Source of the DNA: JACKJP01 sp050186955
GTDB taxonomy: Bacteria > Pseudomonadota > Alphaproteobacteria > Rhizobiales > Tepidamorphaceae
Reading direction: 5' to 3'
Assembly (NCBI GenBank): GCA_050186955.1
Contig: JBFWXZ010000092.1
Location: 1 to 11,752 of the forward strand
DNA length: 11,752 nucleotides
The notes under the pieces are model-generated. The model made no database searches. It had not been told where the DNA came from and saw nothing but the letters and a program-made list of their open reading frames with translations. Positions 5,958 to 11,752 of this stretch are shown piece after piece. Positions within the stretch are counted from its first letter, which is position 1. Every line of letters begins with the position of its first letter. The translations under genes and the position numbers were made by a program.

Positions 5958-7019
5958 CTACGCGCTCTGGTTGCGCAACGCCGCGCAGGCCGCGTCCACA
6001 TCCTCTTCCCGGATCGTGTGCGAGACGACGAAGCGGCCGACCGCCTCCTCGTCGGCGACGCCGCCGCCCGCCGGCCGGCCCGGCCAGTCGTAGTGCCTGA
6101 CGCCTTCCTTCAGCAACGCCTCGTGGTCGGTTCGCCTGAGAATCGCGAACACCTCGTTGCCGGCCACCGGCCAGGCGAGCCGCGCCCTGCCGGTCGCGAC
6201 AAGCCCCTCGGCGAGCCGCCGCGCCATCGAATTGGCGTGGGTTGCCAGCCCGATCCAGTGGCCGTCCTCCAGATAGGCCGTCATCTGCGCGCCGAGCAGC
6301 CGGCCCTTGGAGAACAAATGGCCGCTGCGCTTGCGGCGATATTCGAGTTCCTGCCGCAGGCCGGTGTCGAAGGCGACGATGGCCTCGACCGCCAGGCAGC
6401 CATTCTTTGTGCCGCCGAAGGAGACGATATCGACGCCCGCCTTCCACGACATCTCCGCCGCGCTCGCCTCCAGCCCGACCATCGCATTGGCGAAGCGCGC
6501 GCCGTCCATATGCACCTTGAGGCCGTGGCGATGCGCGACCTCGCTCAGCGCCGCGATCTCGTCGAGACTGTAGGCCTGCCCGCATTCGGTGAGCTGGCTG
6601 AGGCTGAGCGCCGCCGGCTGGACATGATGCACGACGCCGAAATCCCAGCCCGCCAGCAGCCTTTCCAGGTCCCCCGCGGCGATCTTCGCGCCGTCGCCGG
6701 GTAGCCGGATGAGCTGGGCGCCGCCGCTGTAGAACTCCGGCGCGCCGCACTCGTCGGTGGCGATATGCGCCTCCTGGTGGCAGACCACCGCGCCCCAGAC
6801 CGGCGTCAGCGACGCCAGCGCCAGCGCGTTGGCCGCCGTGCCGGTGGCGACCAGCAGCGCCGAGCACTCGCGCTCGAAGGTCTCGGCCAGCATGGCCTCC
6901 GCCTTCCTCGACCACGGGTCGGCCCCGTAGGAGGGAACCGCGCCCTGATTGGCGTCGACGATGGCCTGCATGATGCGGGCCGAGGCGGGATGGGCGTTGT
7001 CGGAGGCAAAATCGGGCAT
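5958..7019 (-). CDS. ltaE: Low-specificity L-threonine aldolase family enzyme
   Basis: The product is a PLP-dependent fold-type I lyase of 353 residues that would cleave L-threonine or L-allo-threonine to glycine and acetaldehyde. Family landmarks are SDNAHPASARIMQAI at the N-terminus, ATGTAANALAL (phosphate-binding region), HQEAHIATDE (His85), MDGARFANA (Asp172, which pairs with the PLP ring nitrogen) and the Schiff-base lysine in SFGGTKNGC (Lys205). All catalytic positions look intact. ATG 7019 follows the stop of the S9 peptidase gene by 8 nt without a good Shine-Dalgarno, so translation is probably coupled. The same frame continues open far upstream, but there it is antisense-free shadow of the peptidase gene, not an extension. 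A related beta-eliminating lyase specificity cannot be excluded. Confidence 0.9.
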   Translation of the reverse strand: MPDFASDNAHPASARIMQAIVDANQGAVPSYGADPWSRKAEAMLAETFERECSALLVATGTAANALALASLTPVWGAVVCHQEAHIATDECGAPEFYSGGAQLIRLPGDGAKIAAGDLERLLAGWDFGVVHHVQPAALSLSQLTECGQAYSLDEIAALSEVAHRHGLKVHMDGARFANAMVGLEASAAEMSWKAGVDIVSFGGTKNGCLAVEAIVAFDTGLRQELEYRRKRSGHLFSKGRLLGAQMTAYLEDGHWIGLATHANSMARRLAEGLVATGRARLAWPVAGNEVFAILRRTDHEALLKEGVRHYDWPGRPAGGGVADEEAVGRFVVSHTIREEDVDAACAALRNQSA

Positions 7020-7027
7020 CGGTCGGA

Positions 7028-8956
7028 TCACAGCCAATAGGGGTCGATGAGGTCGGCGCCGGCGGCATCGGGAATGTCGAGGCCGAGCACCGAGGCATAG
7101 AAGGCATATTCGGTTTCGAGCGCCGCCGAAACCGTCTCGCCGCGCCGGAACCCGTGCCCCTCGCCGGCGAATTCGCGGTAGGCGACGCGCCTGCCGGCGG
7201 ATTTCAGCCGCTCGGCCATGCCGCGCGACTGCTCCGGCGGCACCACCCTGTCGTCCGCCCCCTGCAGGAACAGCATCGGGCACTCTATCGCGTCCGCGTG
7301 CAGCGACGGGATCCGCTCCGGCGGGATCGCGCTGCCGCCGGCGAGCCCGAACAGGCTGTCGAAATAGCCGGCCTCGAACTTGTGGGTGATCTCCATCAGC
7401 CGCTGCGGGTCGGCGACCCCGTAGATGCTGGTTGCCGCCGCAAAGAAATCGTGGCGGACCAGCGCCTGCAGCACGCTGTAGCCGCCGGCGCTCGACCCCG
7501 AGGCGAGAAGCCGCTTCGGGTCGGCGAGGCCGCGCGCCGCCGCCGCGGTCGCCGCATGCGCCAGGTCGTCGGCGTCGGCGATCCCCCATTCGCCGTCGAG
7601 CGCCCGCCGGTAGGCCGCGCCGTAGCCGGTGCTGCCGCGATAGTCGACGTCGAGGAAGGCGAAGCCCCGGCTGGTCCAGAACTGGATCTTGTATTTGAGC
7701 CCCCGGTCCGCCGCCCCGGTCGGTCCGCCATGCGCCGAGGCGATCATCGGCGGCAGCTCGCCGGCGAGCCCCCGGAAGCCGGCGTTGACCGGCGGATAGT
7801 GGATCGCGTGAACCGGGCCCGAGGGGGTGTCGAGCGAGACCGGCTCCCCCATCGAGACAATGGACGGGTCGGGCGCCGCCCCGCTGTCGCTGACCGCGAC
7901 CGCGTCGCCCGCCGCCGCGAGGCGCATCACGGCGGGCGCGGCGAGATGGCGCGTCGCGATGACGGCGAGTCCCCCGCCCGCCATGCGGGGCGCGGACGCC
8001 GACGCGATGCCGGCCCGCTCCAGCGACCGCGCGTCGCGCGCTCCCGGAAAGGCGACCGAAGCAACGCCGTCGACGATGGGCAGGCCGCCCACGCCCGCCG
8101 GCGCGGTGACGAAGCTGCGCTCGCCGAGCCCCCAGAGCGGGCGGAACCATTCGCCGCCCGGCGCTCCCGCATCGCGCCACGCGCGCCCATCGAAAACCAT
8201 CGGCGCACTGACGCCGTCGCGCTCGATGACCGCATGGAGCGCGCCCTCGGCGCTCCATTCGGGCTGGAAGGCCGGCTCGCCCGCGCCGCCGCCAATGCGG
8301 CGCGGAGAGGCGATTTTCCGGCCGTCCCAATCGCCGAGCCAGATTTCGGCCGCCTCCCACGGCATGTGCGGCAGGTCCCAGGCGAGCCAGCACACCGACC
8401 CGCCGTCGGGCGAAAGCCGCGGCGCGGCGTAGAAGTCGCGGCCCTCGGCGACGATCGCCGGCGCGCCGGCATCCCCATTCGCGTCGATGGCGACGAGGCC
8501 GTTGAGGGGATGGCCGCTTTCCACCTCGCGCTCGCCGATAGCGAGGATCGTCCGCTTGTGCAAATCACCGTCGGCGAAACGCCATGCGGGCGCGGCGCTG
8601 ACCCGACGCGGCGCATCCCCGGCGATCTCGTAGATGTCCTGGTCGGCGTCATTGACGAAGAACAGCCGTTCGCCGTCTCCGAACAGCGCGGCCCCGCCAT
8701 ATTCATGCACCCGGCTGCGCGCCGAGAAGGGCGCCGGCGCGATGTCGCGCGGCCCCTCGCCGCCGTTCCAGACGACGGCGCAGCGCCCGCCCTCGGCGGG
8801 CCTCCCCTCGACCCAGGCGAGACCGCCGCGCCACGGCGTCAGGTCGGCGAGCCTGACCGCGCCGGCGGCGCAGTCGCGCGCGCCGAGCGGCGACGGCCAG
8901 GTGCCGTAGGGTCTCGCGATTGTCGTGTCGTCGGAAATGCCGGGCGCTCCTTCCAT
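7028..8956 (-). CDS. S9 family peptidase (prolyl oligopeptidase-like)
   Basis: The product has 642 residues with an N-terminal beta-propeller region (about 1-370: YGTWPSPL, SRVHEYGGAAL, LSPDGGSVCWLAWD) and a C-terminal alpha/beta hydrolase domain (about 375-640). The domain contains SAHGGPTGA, DVDYRGSTGYG, the nucleophile motif GSSAGG (Ser489), the acid in QGADDRVVPP (Asp569) and the histidine in GEGHGF (His601). These features fit oligopeptidases of the S9C or dipeptidyl-aminopeptidase type that trim short peptides in the cytoplasm. No signal peptide is present. ATG 8956 is the only plausible start; AGAGGGG lies just before it. It sits 42 bp after bufD and 8 bp before the threonine aldolase gene with no terminator visible, so it may be cotranscribed with the bufferin genes. 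A role in bufferin handling is not shown. Confidence 0.9.
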   Translation of the reverse strand: MEGAPGISDDTTIARPYGTWPSPLGARDCAAGAVRLADLTPWRGGLAWVEGRPAEGGRCAVVWNGGEGPRDIAPAPFSARSRVHEYGGAALFGDGERLFFVNDADQDIYEIAGDAPRRVSAAPAWRFADGDLHKRTILAIGEREVESGHPLNGLVAIDANGDAGAPAIVAEGRDFYAAPRLSPDGGSVCWLAWDLPHMPWEAAEIWLGDWDGRKIASPRRIGGGAGEPAFQPEWSAEGALHAVIERDGVSAPMVFDGRAWRDAGAPGGEWFRPLWGLGERSFVTAPAGVGGLPIVDGVASVAFPGARDARSLERAGIASASAPRMAGGGLAVIATRHLAAPAVMRLAAAGDAVAVSDSGAAPDPSIVSMGEPVSLDTPSGPVHAIHYPPVNAGFRGLAGELPPMIASAHGGPTGAADRGLKYKIQFWTSRGFAFLDVDYRGSTGYGAAYRRALDGEWGIADADDLAHAATAAAARGLADPKRLLASGSSAGGYSVLQALVRHDFFAAATSIYGVADPQRLMEITHKFEAGYFDSLFGLAGGSAIPPERIPSLHADAIECPMLFLQGADDRVVPPEQSRGMAERLKSAGRRVAYREFAGEGHGFRRGETVSAALETEYAFYASVLGLDIPDAAGADLIDPYWL

Positions 8957-8998
8957 TCCCCTCTTAGCCGAGGAAGGAAGGGGCGAAAACCCGCGCGT

Positions 8999-9481
8999 TC
9001 AACCCATGTAGTGGCGGCGGATCGGATGATCGAGCGAGACGAGCCCGCCGCCGCGCAACGCCAGATAGGCGAGCGCCACCGCCCATAGGCCGTGCATCAC
9101 ATAGGCGTCGGGATAGACGAAGAGCTGGATGACCAGCGTCATGCCGAGCAGCGCCAGCGCCGAGAAGCGCGTCGCGATGCCGGCGACCAGCAGCACGGGA
9201 AAGAAGTGCTCGGCGAAGGTCGCCATATAGGCGGCGGGCACCGGCGGGATGAGCGGCAGCGCGTATTCTTCCCTGAACAGGAAGAAGGTGGTGTCGCTGA
9301 TGTCGAAAAGCCCCTCGACCTTGGTGCGCCCGGAGCGCCAGAAGATCGTCGCCATCAGCAGCCGGGCGACAAGCTGCAGCGGCCATTCCGGCAGCGCCTC
9401 GAGCAGCCGGACGATACTCGCGACCGCGCGCGCGATTCCCTGCGGCGGCTGCCGGACGGCCGCCTCGCTTCCCGCGCTCAT
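8999..9481 (-). CDS. bufD: DoxX family membrane protein of the bufferin operon (BufD)
   Basis: The product has 160 residues and about four transmembrane helices (roughly 34-50, 82-102, 104-123, 130-145). DoxX-family landmarks are ARLLMATIFWRSGRTKVEG after the first helix region and AEHFFPVLLVAGIATRFSAL in the second. DoxX-like proteins are regularly encoded with DUF692 and DUF2063 genes (gigT in Cupriavidus gig operons, bufD in Caulobacter). Their suggested role is membrane redox or metal handling linked to the exported peptide, but this is not settled. The ATG overlaps the stop of bufC (ATGA), so translation is coupled. An AAGGGGGAA ribosome site precedes it. The next gene, an S9 peptidase, starts 42 bp further on. 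Confidence 0.85.
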   Translation of the reverse strand: MSAGSEAAVRQPPQGIARAVASIVRLLEALPEWPLQLVARLLMATIFWRSGRTKVEGLFDISDTTFFLFREEYALPLIPPVPAAYMATFAEHFFPVLLVAGIATRFSALALLGMTLVIQLFVYPDAYVMHGLWAVALAYLALRGGGLVSLDHPIRRHYMG

Positions 9482-10260
9482 TCCCGTGTTCCCCCTTCGC
9501 CGACGACGCCGCTGAAGGCGCCCAGCCTGATCAGCTCGCGCAGATTGAGCGCGAGATCAAAACCCGGCGTCTCGCTGGCGGCGATCGCCGCCTCGCCGAG
9601 ATTGTCGCCGCGCCGGAGGCCGGCGACGAAGCGGTAGGCGCCGGCCGGCAGCGGCCTGACCTCCACCGACAGATGCGGGCGCACGACGATGGTGTCCTCG
9701 CCGCCCGAGGCGAGATCGATGCCGCCCGGGTCCTCCTCCTCGCGGTTGGCGCGCCAGATCCGGTAGGCGGGGAAGCTCGAGGTCGCCAGTTGCAGCGAGG
9801 GATGCATGGCGAAGCGCACCGACGGCAGCATCTCGGGCACCAGCCGCTCCAGCGCCTGCGGCGTCAGCGGCGCGGCGTCGGCGGCGTGATAGGCGAGGTT
9901 CCACGCCCATTCGATGCGCGCGACGTCGCCGAGATAGGCGAGCTCGGAAACCGGCGGGAAGCCGTCGAGGAAATCGGCGAAGCCCTCGCCATATTCCATC
10001 AGCATCGGCGTCGACGGCGGCGCGGCATCGATGAAGACCCGCGCCATGGCGCGGAAGAACTCTGCCCCGACCAGCCGCTCGACCGCCGGATAGCGCCCGG
10101 CCAGCACGTCGGCGAGGCTCGAATAGACATTGTTGCGATAGACGTCGAAGCGCCGCTTGGGCGCCGAGCCGGTCCACGCCGTCACCCCGTCGGGGACGGC
10201 GGCGGCGGGATCACGCAGCGCCGCCGCGAAGGCGCGCTGGACCTCAGCGAGCGTCGGCAC
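9478..10260 (-). CDS. bufC: DUF2063 bufferin maturation partner (BufC)
   Basis: The product has 260 residues. The N-terminal part, about 95 residues (LAEVQRAFAAALRDP, RRFDVYRNNVYSSLADVLAGRYPAVERLVG, EFFRAMARVFI, then PPSTPMLMEYGEGFADFL), is the DUF2063 domain. This domain was once labelled putative DNA-binding but is now seen as the partner of DUF692 oxidases. The C-terminal half (FPAYRIWRANREEEDPGGIDL to the LRELIRLGAFSG end) resembles the second domain of MbnC/BufC proteins. It is expected to bind the BufA precursor and present it to BufB. The start is GTG 10260, with AGGGGAG 8 nt upstream. It overlaps the end of bufB by 17 bp, and its stop overlaps the start of bufD, indicating a tightly coupled operon. 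Confidence 0.87.
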   Translation of the reverse strand: MPTLAEVQRAFAAALRDPAAAVPDGVTAWTGSAPKRRFDVYRNNVYSSLADVLAGRYPAVERLVGAEFFRAMARVFIDAAPPSTPMLMEYGEGFADFLDGFPPVSELAYLGDVARIEWAWNLAYHAADAAPLTPQALERLVPEMLPSVRFAMHPSLQLATSSFPAYRIWRANREEEDPGGIDLASGGEDTIVVRPHLSVEVRPLPAGAYRFVAGLRRGDNLGEAAIAASETPGFDLALNLRELIRLGAFSGVVGEGGTRE

Positions 10261-11176
10261 CGACAGCGCTCCCCTGCACGCCCTGCGCCGAGCGGATCAT
10301 CAGCGCCTCGGCCGCCTCGGCCTCCGCCTTCAGCACCGGCCATGTCGGCACGTCGGTATCCCATTCGATGAGGGTCGGAACCCTGCCCGTGCGCCCGATG
10401 GTGCGTGCATAGAGCTTCCAGACCGGATCGGCGACGGCGGAGCCGTGATCGTCGATCAGCAGCGGCTGACCGGCATCGTCCTCGTCGCGCGAGTGGCCGC
10501 CGAGATGGATCTCGCCGACATGCTCGACCGGGAAGCGGTCGATATAGTCCTCCGCGCCGTAGGCGTGGTTGGTCGCCGAGACGTAGACATTGTTGACGTC
10601 GAGCAGCAGGCCGCAGCCCGTCCGCCGGGCGATGCCGGCGAGGAACTCGACCTCGTCCATCTCGTTGCCGGAAAACCGCACATAGGTGGAGGGATTCTCC
10701 AGCAGCATCCGGCAGCCGACCGTCTCCTGCACCTCCTCGACATGCTCGGCGACGCGCGCCTGCGTTTCCCGCGTATAGGGAACCGGCAGCAGGTCGTTGA
10801 GATAGACCGCGTCGTGGCTCGACCAGGCGAGATGCTCGGAGAACAACCCCGGCTGGTAGCGCCTCACCAGCGCCTTCAGGCGCAGCAGGTGATCGCGATC
10901 GAGCGGGCCGTCGGAGCCGACCGACAGGCCGACGCCGTGCAGCGACAGCGGATAGTCGGCGCGGATGCGCTCGAGGAAGTGATGCGGGGGACCGCCCGCG
11001 CCCATGTAGTTCTCCGGATGCACCTCGAACCAGCCGATATCGGGGCTCGTCGCCGCGATCTCCTCATAGTGGTCCGGCTTCAGTCCGACGCCGGCGCGGG
11101 GAGGAACGGGCGACGGCTGTCGGCGCTCCGGTCCGGGTGCGGGCATCGAGGAAATAGGCATCGCGGAACTGGGCAT
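10244..11176 (-). CDS. bufB: DUF692 multinuclear non-heme iron oxidase (BufB, bufferin-modifying enzyme)
   Basis: The product has 310 residues and is a DUF692 (MNIO) enzyme with a TIM-barrel-like fold. Recognisable motifs are AGVGLKPDHYEEI, VHPENYMGAGGPP, SLHGVGLSVGS (His80), FSEHLAWSS (Glu114, His115), LLENPSTYV (Glu160), LLDVNNVYVS (Asp193), EIHLGGHS (His224, His228), DDHG (Asp243, His244) and LIEWDTDVP (Glu271). These are the conserved His/Asp/Glu positions from which the iron ligands are drawn. MNIO enzymes of this operon type oxidise cysteines of the BufA precursor, in Caulobacter to thiooxazole-type heterocycles. A Pro-rich stretch (about residues 1-27) precedes the conserved start, so a shorter true start is possible, but GGAGAGGA lies 9 nt before ATG 11176. 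It begins 39 bp after bufA. Confidence 0.93.
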   Translation of the reverse strand: MPSSAMPISSMPAPGPERRQPSPVPPRAGVGLKPDHYEEIAATSPDIGWFEVHPENYMGAGGPPHHFLERIRADYPLSLHGVGLSVGSDGPLDRDHLLRLKALVRRYQPGLFSEHLAWSSHDAVYLNDLLPVPYTRETQARVAEHVEEVQETVGCRMLLENPSTYVRFSGNEMDEVEFLAGIARRTGCGLLLDVNNVYVSATNHAYGAEDYIDRFPVEHVGEIHLGGHSRDEDDAGQPLLIDDHGSAVADPVWKLYARTIGRTGRVPTLIEWDTDVPTWPVLKAEAEAAEALMIRSAQGVQGSAVGADAR

Positions 11177-11215
11177 GGCGGGCGGTCCTCTCCTGATTTG
11201 CGGGATGCCTGCCGG

Positions 11216-11497
11216 TCAGCCTTCCATCGGCTCCAGCATGCCATGGCCCTTCGGCGTCATCATCGACGTGCAGGTGCCCTTGGGAACCAGCTTCCAGGCG
11301 TTGCCCTGATAGTCCATCGTCGCGGTGCCGGCACAGGTCGTGCCCGCTCCCGCCTTGCAGTCGTTCTGCCCCTTCAGGGCGACGCCGTAGCACTTCTCCT
11401 TGTCCTCGGCATGGACGCCGGTGGCCGAGAGGCCGGCCAGCGCGGTCGCCATCGCGCCGGCGACGACGAGAGTGGAAAAGGTCTTTGCGGTCGACAT
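11216..11497 (-). CDS. bufA: Bufferin precursor peptide, DUF2282 family (BufA)
   Basis: The product has 93 residues. A Sec-type signal peptide (MSTAKTFSTLVVAGAMATALAG...) probably ends at VHA (residue 30), leaving a mature peptide of about 63 residues. The DUF2282 signature follows: KEKCYGVALKGQNDC, GTTCAGT, DYQGNAWKLVPKGTCTS. Four cysteines (36, 47, 55, 76) are the metal-binding and modification sites expected for bufferins. The C-terminus is methionine-rich with one histidine (Met79, 80, 87, 91; His85). In characterised bufferins BufB/BufC modify cysteines, and the peptide is exported and binds copper in the periplasm. ATG 11497 is chosen because GGGAG lies about 9 nt upstream and the signal peptide begins there; a longer frame to 11575 adds a non-conserved stretch. 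It is the first gene of the operon. Confidence 0.92.
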   Translation of the reverse strand: MSTAKTFSTLVVAGAMATALAGLSATGVHAEDKEKCYGVALKGQNDCKAGAGTTCAGTATMDYQGNAWKLVPKGTCTSMMTPKGHGMLEPMEG

Positions 11498-11541
11498 GAT
11501 GAATTCTCCCTTATTATCGGCTTGACTTGAGCCCTCCGGAA

Positions 11542-11558
11542 CGGGGCACAGTGCCCCG
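11542..11558. repeat. Perfect GC-rich palindrome in the bufA leader region
   Basis: CGGGGCAC-A-GTGCCCCG is an 8-bp-arm inverted repeat, about 45 bp upstream of the bufA start. On the minus strand it has no following T-run, so it is not a typical terminator. It could be an operator, or an RNA hairpin acting in the leader. Confidence 0.6.
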
Positions 11559-11564
11559 GACCGA

Positions 11565-11574
11565 TGTCGCGACA
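11565..11574. repeat. Perfect palindrome TGTCGCGACA
   Basis: A 10-bp self-complementary sequence, six bases upstream of the neighbouring palindrome in plus coordinates. Together they are the most structured part of the bufA upstream region and are a candidate binding site for a dimeric regulator. No known regulator motif is recognised. Confidence 0.4.
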
Positions 11575-11752
11575 CTGCGACGGATGGCCGATAAACTGGA
11601 AGTCAACTTGGCGTGACGGTTTCGCGAGCCCGCGCGAGGGGTCTGCGTCCCTTTATTTCGGACGATACCCATCCCGCGCAACAAAATGACGCAGGCCTTG
11701 CGCAGCGGGTTGAAATCTGTCATGGTGTGAATAGGACAGTGTTCCTTACCAT

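Larger units (their letters stand above)
11498..11752. promoter_or_regulatory. Upstream region of the bufferin operon, no convincing gene
   Basis: This 255-bp region should carry the bufA promoter and leader. Two perfect palindromes stand out: an 8-bp-arm repeat around A11550 (11542-11558) and the 10-bp TGTCGCGACA (11565-11574). A 6-bp GCGCAA/TTGCGC inverted repeat lies near 11678-11705. Possible -10/-35 pairs on the minus strand include GATAAT (about 11517-11512) with TTCCGG 17 bp upstream, but none is strong. Caulobacter uses the ECF factor SigF with a GTAACC-type -35 box, and no clear copy was found here. A 69-codon open frame crosses the region but looks non-coding. Confidence 0.4.

Noticed and set aside
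7020..8393. Upstream in-frame continuation of the threonine aldolase frame
   Set aside because: This part overlaps the S9 peptidase gene in another frame on the same strand, is Arg- and Gly-rich, and the aldolase N-terminus at ATG 7019 matches the family.
7154..9088. Long plus-strand open frame (over 600 codons) opposite the S9 peptidase
   Set aside because: It is antisense to a gene with intact catalytic motifs, its translation is dominated by Arg, Ala and Gly with no domain, and such open antisense frames are common in GC-rich genomes.
10157..11530. Plus-strand open frame of about 450 codons opposite bufA, bufB and part of bufC
   Set aside because: The opposite strand carries four clearly recognised bufferin genes; the translation shows low-complexity Arg/His/Asp runs without family features.
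11514..11723. Minus-strand open frame of 69 codons upstream of bufA
   Set aside because: It is basic and featureless, runs through the two palindromes, lacks a ribosome-binding site, and ends just before the bufA ribosome site without a recognised domain.
1..11752. tRNA, rRNA, CRISPR array, insertion sequence or attachment site
   Set aside because: No cloverleaf, repeat-spacer array, transposase or flanking terminal repeats were seen on reading both strands.

Overview
The window is GC-rich chromosomal DNA of a free-living alphaproteobacterium, most likely Hyphomicrobiales (Rhizobiales). The pointers are an alpha-r8 (suhB/mmgR family) small RNA, a class A small heat-shock gene with a sigma-32-like promoter and a ROSE-type RNA thermometer, CTTGAC-type -35 boxes, and the general character of the proteins. 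No tRNA, rRNA, insertion sequence, CRISPR array or prophage was seen, so the content is ordinary chromosome plus one accessory-type cluster.

Left part (1-4213). A 5'-truncated N-formylglutamate amidohydrolase gene runs off the left edge. It meets, tail to tail, a small RNA on the minus strand (about 803-724) with its own promoter and terminator. A minus-strand MFS transporter is divergent from a histidinol-phosphatase-like IMPase gene (hisN), which probably starts at TTG 2306. An alpha/beta hydrolase (lysophospholipase type) converges on hisN, and the two stop codons share bases.

Middle part (4214-5940). A small exported protein of unknown function (minus) is divergent from the small heat-shock gene (plus). 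The 340 bp between them hold a sigma-32-like promoter, a ROSE-like leader and several inverted repeats. Next come a strong terminator hairpin and a small cytoplasmic protein of unknown function (minus).

Right part (5958-11497, all minus strand; transcription runs right to left). The leading four genes form a complete bufferin operon: bufA (DUF2282 precursor with a Sec signal peptide and four cysteines), bufB (DUF692 multinuclear iron oxidase), bufC (DUF2063 partner) and bufD (DoxX membrane protein). Operons of this type (called gig in Cupriavidus) make copper- or gold-binding, post-translationally modified peptides. The expected order of events is that BufB and BufC modify cysteines of BufA in the cytoplasm, BufA is exported through Sec and chelates metal in the periplasm, and BufD acts in the inner membrane. 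An S9-family peptidase follows 42 bp after bufD, and a threonine aldolase 8 bp after that, with no terminator seen, so both could share the transcript without sharing the function. The 255 bp upstream of bufA hold no convincing gene but contain two perfect palindromes that are candidate regulatory sites.
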